From: Siderastrea radians
Lineage: Eukaryota; Cnidaria; Anthozoa; Scleractinia; Rhizangiidae
Reading direction: 5' to 3'
Assembly: GCA_964017195.1 (NCBI GenBank)
Contig: OZ024895.1
Coordinates: forward strand, 35,095,834-35,159,833
DNA length: 64,000 nucleotides
The translations under genes were made by a program, and so were the position numbers. The notes under the pieces were generated by a model that was not told the origin of the DNA, did no database searches, and was given only the letters and a program-made list of their open reading frames with translations. Of the stretch, positions 25,321-35,904 are shown one piece after another. How positions within the stretch are numbered: the first letter of the stretch is position 1; the number at the start of each line of letters is the position of its first letter.

Positions 25321-26244
25321 GACTAAGTGATTTCTTTCTTAATTACGGTTTAATAACAATAATAATAATAATAATAATTAAAAACAATATTATAATTATA
25401 ATAAAAACTTTCCCAGCATGCTTTGCACCTGAAAATTTTTCAATGCTAAATAACTTGGTTAATTTGTGGTCGAAGAGGACGCTGTACCATAAGGTATTTA
25501 CACCTGCGGGAAAGCTAGCTTCTTAGCAATGTCAGGGTGATGACGTCATTATTCACGTGACTATGGCAATAAAAGATGTTTTAGCCCACTGCAAGAACAG
25601 GCAGTTTAAAAGCGGATGACGTGCCCTGATGGTCGTTAGAATGAGCAATTTGGAAATTGCCAGTTGACATCTGGCATTTGAAAATTAAGGTGGCTCTGTA
25701 CAGGAGCATTTCTCAGGGGACTGGTAAGGAGTCCGTAGATTTGACAGTTTAAGGCGAAGAGAAGCAAACTTCGGCTGTTTTATAGAACTTCACATGAAAG
25801 TAACGTCCATGATGACCTTATTGTTGTGGCGTCATCGGTCACGTGAACAGAGCGCACATAATATTTCAAATCACTTTAAAACTGCATTTAGCTCAATAAA
25901 TTCGTAATTTCTCCCAGTCACATTGCAGAAAAAATGTAAGTTATTCAAAAACGACCCTTATTACTTTTTCTTTTGAAAAAAAACGAAACAAAAAATGAAC
26001 CTTAAACTTTTGATAATCCCCTGTTTTGTGATGCTTTAATATAAATGTAAAAACGAATCAGCATATTTGGTTTCAGACTATGCTCTTTCTATCTACGTTA
26101 ACAGTTTTTTTGAAAAAGTTCGTTTTCATATAGCTTAGGGATGTGAATTTGCAGGCACGCGGAGTACTGGGCACCAATGTCACGGATTATTGAGAGAGAC
26201 TGGTGCCCTCTTCAGACGTGGCCGCAATCTCGTACTTTGCATTG

Positions 26245-26286
<42 letters not shown>

Positions 26287-26998
26287 CTTTATTAAAAAAT
26301 ACATCGCAGCCGTATGAGCCTGAATTGTGTATTAATTTACAATGAAAAATATATTAAAATCTAAAAATCTATACTAATAGTTAAGGTAAAAAAACATCTA
26401 TCTTATAACATCTCGTACAGGCGCAGCTAGCAGAAATATGGTTTTCGTAGCTTTCTGTCGCGCATTTCCACTTACGAATTCTTAATACTTTCTCGGAAAG
26501 TGGGCAACACTTCATTTTTCGCTGCACTGCTCAGACATTTGGGTTAACTGTCAAGTCAAACAGGCTACAAATGCCTACAATGTCAGGTACGTGTAATTTT
26601 CATAAGTGCATGTCTCATGACTTTTGTTGTGCAATATTTACGCTTAGTTGAGGTTATTGTTTCTGTTCAGTGAACAGCTTTTTAGAGCTTTTCCGGTCGA
26701 TCATTAGCTTGATGTTTCATATTTATCGTTAGTCCAGTGCTTATATAATTAAAATTTCATTCCGTTTGTTAACGGCCGGTAGACGTACAGTAGTTTTGTT
26801 ACAAACGGCTAATGTAAAATGTAAAATGATACATCAAAATCAGTACTGCGCCACTAATCCTTCAGGATTGTCCCGAGCTCCAGCCTCTGTGGGTGTTTGG
26901 TGGCAAACGTAACAGATTAACCACCTCATCCAAATCAATTTTAACCCCCCCCCCAGCCCCTCTCCGAATTGTTACTCTATTTTCCTTTACTGGCTCTT
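25321..26998. other. No gene seen; microsatellites
   Basis: (AAT)n at about 25355-25378; (GATA)n at about 26246-26285 followed by 'ctttattaaaaaatacatc', which looks like the 3' tail of a minus-strand LINE. A C10 run lies at 26945-26954. No coding sequence recognised. Confidence 0.45.
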
Positions 26999-29150
26999 TA
27001 CACCTTTTGCTGTTCATTACGAGAAAATACGCAATCATTTGCGTGAAACGGCGATCAATTACGCGAAGAGACATTCATTAGCGCGAAAATACGAACATTT
27101 GCGCAAAAGTCAGATTCAATAGCGATTTTTGCATTTTAATCAACATTCAATAACACCTTTGGGCATTCATATGCGTCATTTGGCATACAAAAGAGAAAAA
27201 TATACTTTCATTTGTGCTAGTATGCAAGTCATTAACACCATCTTGAATGTCAATAGGGACAATAAACAAACATTAAAGTGAAAATACCATTTATTAACAT
27301 TTCTGTCACACTGAAAGCAATTCAATAGAATTCCTGGACGGCCTTAGTGTGGATGAGACAAACATTAATGCACTTGTACAAACAATTACGTGTTCTTTAA
27401 ACTCAATAAACAAAAAACGATTTTCAATGGAACAATACCTATTTTGCCTGAAATTTTCATTGCCAGTGTGATGCCCATGATATGTACATGTATGTACAAC
27501 CCTTTGGATAGGTTACGTAACCTTTGTCAAGTGCAAAATAGGATAAAAGGATGAGAAAATTTTTTCCTGTTCATTTCTCTTCGTGAGCGTTTTTTGACTA
27601 CTGGTACATGTACATGTACATACAAAATGCCTCGAAGAAATCGAATACCTCTCGAACACAGAGAGAGAATCGTTAGAGCTTTTGAGGACGAGCAGGAAGA
27701 CTATCTTTTGGTCGCAGACACGTTGGGCGTGAATCGATCAACGGCAAGGGGTATCGTGGCGCGTTACATCACAGAAGGCAGAATTCGGGAGAGACCAAGA
27801 GGTGGAAGAAACAACGTGCGCGTGGATGATGAAATGAGAGACTGTCTAGAGCAAATTATTAACGAAAACTGTCTGCTCACACTTGCTCAAATAAACAGTG
27901 AATTAAGGAGACGTTTACCAGCCAAACCCGAGATACATGACCGTACTGTATCAAGAACGTTAGACGGGATGCTGTTCCGAGTGAAACTGGTCAGACCCCT
28001 CCCTGCTGACAGAAACAGACAAGACGTGCTGAACAAGCGAGTCGATTACGCGAACTGGTTTATGAATCACGCCATAGTCCGTCACTGTGTGTTTGTCGAC
28101 GAATGCGGCTACAATATTTGGACGGCCAGAAGTCACGGTAGGGCGCGGCAAGGAGAGAGGGCGTACCGCCAAGTGTGCGGTCAGCGTGGACGAAACCTGA
28201 CCGTGACAATGGCAATTTCGCCCATAAACGGACTTGTGTTTTCGTCAGCCGCTGTGGGAGGAATGAACGCTGAGCGTTTTAACAACTTCCTGGCACAGGC
28301 GAGGACGAACTGAGATCCTGACGAGTCAGTGATCTTTGTTTATGACGGAGCACCGGCCCACAGAAACCCGACCATTCCCGCCCCAAATACAGAGCTTAAA
28401 ATGCTTCCACCCTACAGCCCTTTCCTCAACATCGTGGAACAGGCAATAAGCAGTCTTAAAGCGGCCATCAAGGCCGACATCTCCCGTCCTGAAATCCAAA
28501 GACTTATGGACAACAGAGATGAAGCAAGAGCCCGAAGAATCCCACTAGGGGATTTTCGAACACAACAACTTCTTGAAGCTCTACACAGAAACATCGACAC
28601 CGTCACCGCAGCTAAATGTGCTCAATGGTACCGTTTAATGCAGACCTACCTGCCAAGATGTTTAAACAGAGAGGTTATTGAGGGATAGATTAAAATTCAG
28701 GTACTATAGGTACTATTCAATTGAAAATCGTTTTTTTGTTTATTGAATTTAAAGAACGCGTAATTGTTTGTACAAGTGCATTAATGTTTGTCTCATCCAC
28801 ACTAAGGCCGTCCAGGAATTCTATTGAATTGTTTTCAGTGTGACAGAAATGTTAATAAATGGTATTTTCACTTTAATGTTTGTTTATTGTCCCTATTGAC
28901 ATTCAAGATGGTGTTAATGACTTGCATGCTAGCGCAAATGAAAGTATATTTCTCTTTTTTGTATGCCGAATGACGCATATGAATGCCCAAAAGTGTTATT
29001 GAGTGTTGATTAAAATGCAAATATCGTTATTGAATCTGATTTATGCGCAAATGTTCGTACTTTCGCGCTCATGAATGTCTCTTCGCGCAATTGAAGGCCG
29101 TTTCACGCAAATGATTGCGTATTTTCTCGTAATGAACAGCAAAAGGTGTA
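26999..29150 (+). mobile_element. Tc1/IS630-like DNA transposon with long inverted repeats
   Basis: The element is 27001-29148 (2148 bases), flanked by a TA duplication (26999-27000, 29149-29150). Ends are CACCTTTTGCTGTTCATTAC and its complement. The inverted repeats are about 450 bases (27001-27453, 28699-29148), far longer than in classic Tc1, with scattered mismatches. They hold repeats of the form 'cgcaaatgatt/cgcgaaaat'. One transposase gene lies between. TA targets and the DDE protein place it in the IS630-Tc1-mariner superfamily. Confidence 0.92.
27627..28688 (+). pseudogene. Tc1/IS630-type DDE transposase, one in-frame stop
   Basis: The ATG at 27627 starts MPRRNRIPLEHRERIVRAFE; the frame runs to TAG at 28688 (353 residues) with a single TGA at 28311-28313 (codon 229). 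The N-terminus is a helix-turn-helix (VADTLGVNRSTARGIVARY) and then a basic GRPR-like segment (ERPRGGRNNV). The DDE core is visible: D158 in FVDECGYN, D240 in FVYDGAPAHRN, E271 in NIVEQAI, with PPYSPFLN before the glutamate. Thirty residues separate the second D and the E, somewhat fewer than the usual 34. The frame on both sides of the stop is the same, so a single point mutation disabled this copy. A related intact copy could have mobilised it. Confidence 0.88.
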
Positions 29151-30625
29151 TTAAGCGATGTAATTTTGTTTCATATCGAGGAATAGCGGGTTAATCTCAG
29201 ATCATAATACTGGCATCAAGGCTAGTTTACCTTTTATATCTCGCTGTAAAACTGGAGTTAACTGAGATAGATCTGAAGTCGTGGACTCAGCCCAGGGTGG
29301 TAACGAGGTATGTTTTTCAATGCTGATCCAATTTTTGTACGCAAATTTCTGATCCTTGATTCCAAAAGCGTGGCCAATTTTGGTCCCTGATCCTGCAAAT
29401 ATGGCACAGCCTGATCCCTGATCCCTAAAAAAACTGCTGATCCCGATCCCATGGTCTCTGATGCCTGATCCCAGGGTTTTGATTCCATATCCCACCCCTT
29501 TGATAACCGATCCCATATTCCTCGTTACGACCCTGCTCAGCCAGCTGTCGTCGCACACTGCACTGTCATTGGTAGTGTCTCATGGCTTTTGATGGGGCAA
29601 TTTACTGAATTATGTATCGAGAGACTGGCAAGATTTAACTGAAGCCTTCGTCTTTCTATTTTTCTGTTCTGTCCTACCCATAAGGTATTACACAAAAAAA
29701 ATGATTTTGCATCTTCGGGCGTTCATGCGCTCGTACAATTAGAGAATACTACCCGACGCGTTAGCAGACGTGTCTGACAAAAACCGTGAGATCGATCCCT
29801 TGTCAATGGCTCGCTCGTCTAAACACCCGTTTAAAGTGTGCAGCACGTTAATTCATTATCCATTTAGATAAGCTCGGACATCTTTGCGCTTATTGAAATG
29901 TTCTGAGTTAGGTGGCTGGGGCTACTAGAGTCCAGCTGGTTTTAGTTTGCCGATGAATACATTACTGCTATTTCCACTGTTTGGTTTTGTTTAACTATCA
30001 CTGTTGTGTTTTAAAGATTTACTAGTATCCTTCAGTTTAACCGACTGTACTCCTTAGCTTTGACATTGAGTATCAAAATGTGGACCTTTGGGGCCTGTGG
30101 GGGGGGGGGGTGCAGACGCCCCCCGTGCACCCCCTCTGGTTACGGGCCTGTCAATCATACGTTATTTGCTGGGTAAGTAAAAGGGCAACAAAGCATCCTC
30201 TTTGTTTTCAGTAAGCTTCAATTACAGTGTTAATGTTGAAATTTGCATTTCAAACAGTTCTTGCTTAAAGCACGAAATTCAGGCTATTCCCCATAATGTT
30301 GATATTACATACATACACTTTATTATACTCCATCCCATAATAGGGCTTTTCAGAAGTATAAAGGCAGATAAGCTTAAATTCTTTTGTGTAGCATCGTTTA
30401 CTGAAGTGTTGTAAACATCTCCAACTCGATTGTTGATTAGCTGGGCTTTTGTTGACTGCTTGCAAAACATTTAATATATATGTCTAACGTGTTACAAATG
30501 TTTGTTATATCAAGTAACGTTCAAAAGCTCTACAGAATCTTGTCTTTTAAACAAAAATTTGGATTATAGTTTTGGCATGTTTTGATGACAGACAACAAAT
30601 TTAAATTTTAAATAAGATGTAACTT
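29151..30625. other. No gene seen; dispersed repeats
   Basis: Bases 29281-29545 hold a degenerate array of 'tgatccctgatcc' phrases. A G10 run at 30101-30110 is followed by a C-rich stretch. Otherwise AT-rich without recognisable genes. Confidence 0.45.
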
Positions 30626-30755
30626 TTATTTAACAATTATCCTGCGAAATCGCGCGGAATATCTCCTGATACTTAGCCGACGAGGCCGTAGGCCGAGTTG
30701 GCTAAATCAGGGGATATTCCGCAAGATTGAGCAGGATAATTGTTTTATTATTCAA
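30626..30755. repeat. Hairpin-forming inverted repeat
   Basis: 'caattatcctgcgaaatcgc' and 'ggaatatctcctgat' at the left pair with 'atcaggggatattccgc' and 'gcaggataattg' at the right, around the loop 'gacgaggccgtaggccgag'. Probably a small MITE or an end of the element at 30742-31369. Confidence 0.6.
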
Positions 30756-31369
30756 CAAATTCCCATCGACTGCCATTTTCAGAACGAGAAAAACTACGGC
30801 TCTATGATAAAAACGCTAAAAGCTAGCAACACATAAAGCTTAATAAAAATCAAAACAGAACTTCAAGAAATCGAAGTTTACTGCCGTTCACTTAAAAAGA
30901 CTTATTTACAAACTCATGTTTGGAAATGACAAGACAAAGGGAAAAAAATACTGCTACCTTACCAAGAATAAGTCCTCTTCCTGTGAATTAAAATCTTTTC
31001 AACTTTAGTCTTTACAACTTTCCGTGAGCAAGTCTGCTGCTTCGTTCGCAAAAGCATTTTCTTGGTTGAGTTCTCACTATGAAAATTCCAAGTCAACCTC
31101 TGGATATCTTTGTGAGCTGAAGCAAACACTTGTTGAGAGCATTTAATCGTGGAAAGTTTCTTCCAGAGAGTTAAAATTTACGGAGAACACTGCTAAAACT
31201 GCCTTGCTTTTCAAAATGGCCGCCAAACAAGCAATGAAAGAAAATCTGCAGTGCACTTCCAAATATGGTCATTTACGTATATCGCAGGATATCTGTCATG
31301 TAGGATGACAGATATCGAGGGCTTCCTTACCATATATGGGCATAGTGACCATTTGTTGAATAATAAAAC
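30742..31369. mobile_element. Inverted-repeat element with 19-base perfect ends
   Basis: GTTTTATTATTCAACAAAT (30742-30760) is exactly repeated in inverse at 31351-31369. The interior is non-coding and has a small hairpin 'atatctgtcat/atgacagatat' near its right end. The target duplication is not evident, and the left end overlaps another hairpin. Confidence 0.5.
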
Positions 31370-32167
31370 AGGTTATTTGTTGTTCACTCTTAGGAAAATA
31401 CGCTTAAGATAATAGAGTTAACAGAAGGTTGTTGTACATACTTCTTCACAACTTTTACCAATAATCCATTTAAATTCGCAGGGTTAAAAATTAGTTTCAG
31501 TGCTTGGTTGCCATTTGGCTAGTACCCTTGGATTCTCAGTGGCCCAGGCCAAATTAAATTGGCTTTTAATTTCCTCTAGTCTAGAAAAACATATTTACTT
31601 TAATAAACCTCTCCCAACCCATGTGAGAGGAAAGTCCTGTATCGAGGGATTTTACCAATAATCATATGGGAAAAAGTACGTCATAGAACTCTAGGTAAGT
31701 CTGGAGTCACTTAATTGTCAATAGAAACAAAATGGAGTCTTGATATTGCTGATTGATCTGAATTGATCTAAATACTCCAGAATGGCTTCGAATTTTGCAC
31801 TCCAAGAACTAAATAAAAAATTTGCGACATTAATATTAATGAACTTGGAGTTGACGAAGGGAAAGAAAAGAAAGGTAAACCAATGAAAGTACATTTTTAT
31901 TGTAACTACATTGTAACCTTTTTTACTCTTTTTAGTGGGCCTGTTCAGTTTTAAATTGCCACTGGCAACTGGGTGACTGCCCTAAATTTGTTGGCCCTAA
32001 ATTTGTTGTTTTCACTGATCCTTTTTTATCTGTTCTACGCATGTATTAATGTCAGCAGTGATCAGTGATTCAGCTTTTTCTGACAGTGAAGGTACATGAA
32101 AGATATCAGTCATATAATTATCCCAGCTTACGTACCTAACTGTTCAGTAAATTGAACTGGATTGAAC
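31370..32167. other. No gene seen
   Basis: AT-rich and non-coding on both strands; no repeat structure was recognised. Confidence 0.4.
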
Positions 32168-32342
32168 ACAGTGATCTAGCCTGTTCCAGGCGTTCAGATA
32201 GTGGAGCGCGAGCGAAAAAGAAAGCCTAACCCTAACCTCGTCCTCTTCCCCAGTCTCCCCTCGTTTTTCCCGCTCTTTCGCTCGCTTTATTTTTTCGCTC
32301 GCGCTCCACTATCTCAACGCCTGGAACAGGCTAACAGTGATC
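32168..32342. mobile_element. MITE with 9-base target duplication (TAGCCTGTTCC ends)
   Basis: The element is 32177-32333 (157 bases) with perfect 9-base ACAGTGATC flanks (32168-32176, 32334-32342). Its ends are TAGCCTGTTCCAGGCGTT and the complement, and the inverted arms continue through 'agatagtggagcgcgagcga'. The 9-base duplication suggests Mutator-like mobilisation. Confidence 0.88.
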
Positions 32343-33238
32343 GGGTTAATTTGGGTTTGGAAGTCAAACACCAAAAAAATGCATAGAGCTGTGTTTGATT
32401 CCATTCAATTTCTGAACACAATTAAATTCAATTTCTTAGCACAATTAAACCAGATATTGAAACCATCTGCCTTTAAGTGTGTGGAATTTGACCATGATCT
32501 GTTTTGTATTGTCACGTAAACACATAAAAGACTGAGTAACCAAAACAGCCTTTTTGGCCAACGAATATTTGGCAATCCTATTATTCACAAAGGAAAAAAA
32601 ATTGGACCAAGGGTAAAATTGTCCCACAACATTTTCGTGAGTATTCCATCAAGACTTCCATTCGGGGGGATGATGAAACCTTATACCCACTTAAGTTACA
32701 AAATGCATTTTAACGGTGATGTGAGGTTTATTCTGGATGGCTAAATGGTTAAAACTTGGCGCAGAATGGATCAAACAGTTATACCATGTTTACGTGATAC
32801 CGATTCCATCGATCGAGGTGACAAGTTGTGCTTAGTGTTTTGCGGCACGACTTAGTCCTTGCGAGCTCCTCGGCTAGCCTATCTGTAAATATTACTTTGG
32901 TTTCAGCAAGAGATTTAAAACCTACACAAAGCCATGGGCCTACTATTGACAATTGAGATAATTTAAATCTGCTTTGTTTTCCTTTTCAGGTGTTTATTCC
33001 ATCAACTTGATGTCAGGAAAATATGGCAGTTTATTATAAGGCTTTGGTTAAGAAATGTGTACTCTGAGCTATATTCCCAGGCAAACATTATCGATTCAAA
33101 TAAAACATTTGAAGAGTAGTTTTAAGATAAGGCTATATATTTTTTGTCTTTTTCTGCCAAATATTTTGATGTCATTGATTAGTTTGACTATAACACATAC
33201 ACCAGAAAGTCATAAGGAATTGAACAACTCCGTATGAG
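32343..33238. other. No gene seen
   Basis: AT-rich, non-coding. No conserved reading frame or repeat family recognised. Confidence 0.4.
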
Positions 33239-33360
33239 TTTCGGCATTAGACTGCTAGCAGTCCCTCTCTGGATAGTCGAGCGGCAAGCGATATGCGACG
33301 CAGAGATCGGGCGAGCGAAGCGAAGTTAACGCAGGAACAGCTAGCAGTCTATTTCGGCAT
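33239..33360. mobile_element. MITE with 9-base target duplication (TAGACTGCTAGC ends)
   Basis: The element is 33248-33351 (104 bases) between two TTTCGGCAT copies (33239-33247, 33352-33360). Ends: TAGACTGCTAGCAG and CTAGCAGTCTA. Interior CpG-rich ('gcgagcgaagcgaag'). Not related in sequence to the MITE at 32177, but it has the same duplication length. Confidence 0.87.
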
Positions 33361-34190
33361 ACACTTTATGTTCCCTCAGTACTACTAAGTGGTTGATGTG
33401 TGAAAATGGAATGAATCCTGGAGTACCCCTTAGGAGTAAAAGTAACTTGGAGCCAAGCCTAAAAACAATACCTTGGTACCTTTTAGGGCTTTACTTCAAA
33501 ATGTCTGATAAACACACCTATAACTTTTATTTGGGAGCACCCACCCCCCCCCCCCCTCATCCCAGAAATGAAGATTCAGACCTATTTCATTGAATTCACT
33601 TTATGGCGAAAACTATTTCAATTGACAGCCTCGCCACAGTCTGATCCCTTCTTGTCAGTTCACTTCCTGATAGGTTTCAGACCATTCTGAAATGATTTAG
33701 GAAGGGGTTTTTATTTTTGTTTTTCTTCGGTACCAGATTATGGCAATCCTAACAATACTTATTGGTGGCATTAGATACAGTGTAAAGGCTAATAATCAAA
33801 CCGAAAACAAAATTGAAAGCGCAAGATTTACTTCCATCACGGTCTTGGGTACGTGACAGAGTGAGTCATAACCTGTGCATTGAATAATGATTAGTGGGCC
33901 ATTTGTTATCCCCAATGGCAACAGTGTTAGTCATGGATTGGTTAATTGAATAATTGGTTGATTTTTAATTTCTAATTGGCTGATTGACTGATTCATCAAC
34001 CGAGCGGTTGATTGATCGACTGTTTGGTAGTTAAATAGATGAATGAATTGATTCACCTGAGGCAAGGTGAACAAAAATTGTGCCCAATATTTAAGTTTAC
34101 GACCTACAACAGGGGATTATTTAAAATTTATAAAACAGGTTCTATTTTAATGAGAGATGTATTACTAACAATTAACTAATAATAATTATA
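33361..34190. other. No gene seen
   Basis: AT-rich, with a C-rich run at 33546-33557. 'gattgattgactga'-like phrases at 33935-34040 are degenerate tetranucleotide repeats. Confidence 0.4.
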
Positions 34191-34210
34191 ATATTGTTTT
34201 CCGGTCCTAC

Positions 34211-34211
<1 letters not shown>

Positions 34212-34274
<63 letters not shown>

Positions 34275-34348
34275 AAGAATAAGAAGAAGAAGAAGAAGAA
34301 GACAAAGACGAAAAAGAAGAAGAAGAAGAAGAAGAAGAAGAAGAAGAA
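34212..34348. repeat. (AAT)n(AAG)n compound microsatellite
   Basis: About 11 AAT units, then about 30 mostly AAG units, with a few changes. It creates long poly-N/poly-K and poly-F/poly-L open frames that are not genes. It sits just 5' of a retrotransposon fragment. Confidence 0.9.
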
Positions 34349-34359
34349 AGGAGAAAGGC

Positions 34360-35395
34360 ACCCCTGTAGCTTGAATGTGTTGTTATATCTACCTAGAAGC
34401 AAGGGGGGCAGAGGCCTACGTTCGGTTGAGATGGAATATAAAGCCGCCAAGGTCAAGGGTGCAGTTAGACTCTACTGTAACGAAGACCCGGCCATGAAAA
34501 TGGTGCGGGAGTTTGAAGAGGAGATGGGACGGAGGTCCATGGTTAAAGAGGCGCTAAGGTTCGCGGAGGAGCTTGGTCTCGAGCTTGATCTCGAACACCC
34601 GCGTTCGGTCAAGACGGAAGTGTGGAAGTGTCAAGACGAGAAGCTAGAGGAAGAAGTGAGGAACCAGCAATGGCAAGGAAGTCTAGTTAGATGATTTTGG
34701 TGGCTGACAGAGTGGAAGACCTGCCCAACGTACACAATCGCCGGCATTTTTGAATTATACGAGCAACTCTTACCTACTCGGGTATGTGCGAGCCAGAAGA
34801 CCCATACAGGTTCGGAGGGCGAGGAGATGCGCACGTTGTGCGGCAAGGCCCTAGAGAGTGTTGCACACATCTTGTCCGGGTGCAGTGCGCTGGCATAAAA
34901 CAAGTACCTCTCCCGACACGACTCAGCGTTGAAGGTACTGTTTTACGAGATGTTGCATGACCTGGGACTCATAGATGAGATACCACCGTGGAACTCGCCG
35001 GTCAAGCCCAAGCCCGTATACGAGTCGGATGATGTACAAGCATACTGGGATATGCCAATGTTTGCAGAACATCAAGAGATAAGATCCAACAGAGTGGAAG
35101 CCAGCATCGTCAGTCACAAGAACAAGCAAGTCACCACACTAGGGATGAGCTGTCCATGGGTCAACAACAGAGAGAAGAAGAGCGAGGAGAAGACCTTCAA
35201 GTATGGCCCCCTGCGCTGGGAATTGAAACAGCAGTTCCCAGGTTACGAGGTGCAACAGCACAGCATGCCCTTGTGGGGGTGGTCACGGGAAAAAGGACAC
35301 TACGATGCACAAGATCGTAGGGAGCAGGAGTAGAGAGGTGGTGAGGAAGATGCAGAAAGCGGTACTGTCAGGAACTTTCAAAGTTGCAACTTGAG
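34360..35395 (+). pseudogene. Non-LTR retrotransposon 3' fragment (zinc finger plus restriction-like endonuclease)
   Basis: The frame begins in the distal reverse-transcriptase region (YLPRSKGGRGL then YKAAKVKGAVR), runs to a stop at about 34694, then continues after frame shifts. A CCHC-type region follows (LCGKALESVAHILSGCSAL). Next is NRVEASIVSHKNKQVTTLGM, then CPWVNNREKK and KYGPLRWELKQQFPGYEVQQ (up to about 35333). The finger plus this block matches the C-terminus of R2/NeSL-type non-LTR elements, which carry a restriction-like endonuclease. The usual N-R-P-D of the active site is N-R-V-E here and the expected E-M is G-M, so it is dead. The 5' part of the element is missing, as expected of 5'-truncated insertions. 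Confidence 0.62.
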
Positions 35396-35504
35396 GGATG
35401 GACAAATCTAGAGAACTCTGTCATCTTATCTAGTTTATGGATGGTTGAGATTTTAGATTTTAGGTTTTAGTATTTCTTTATTCCATAAGTACCTCTTAGT
35501 TATA

Positions 35505-35680
35505 AACATTATTATTATTATAAATATATATATTTTTTACTCCAAGGCTCACAGGTTACGCTATGCGCCCTGTGTAGCTAGTTTAGCTTTTAGCATACAG
35601 TCGTGAATTCTGCTATAATAATAATAAATATAATAATAATAATAATAATAATAACAATAATAATAATAATAATAATAACG
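35505..35680. repeat. (AAT)n microsatellite
   Basis: Long AAT/ATT repeats, most regular at 35615-35678, downstream of the non-LTR fragment. It may include that element's tail. Confidence 0.75.
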
Positions 35681-35904
35681 GTTTAACAACAGCGTTTCCA
35701 CAGAGTGGCTCTTCGTCTGTTGTGTCACAAATAAAAATGTGAACACAAAACTAAAAATATACTTACTAGTGTTAAAACAATTTACAATAGATAAAAAAGG
35801 ATTTAAAATAGGAATTAGAGTGTAACTAGCGTTGAAGATATTAACAATAGATAACTTTGAGTAACTTGTCATCTCTAAATGGTCGACCATCATTCTGATC
35901 TCAC

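Noticed and set aside
34172..34456. Poly-N/K and poly-F/L frames
   Set aside because: Translation of the AAT/AAG microsatellite.
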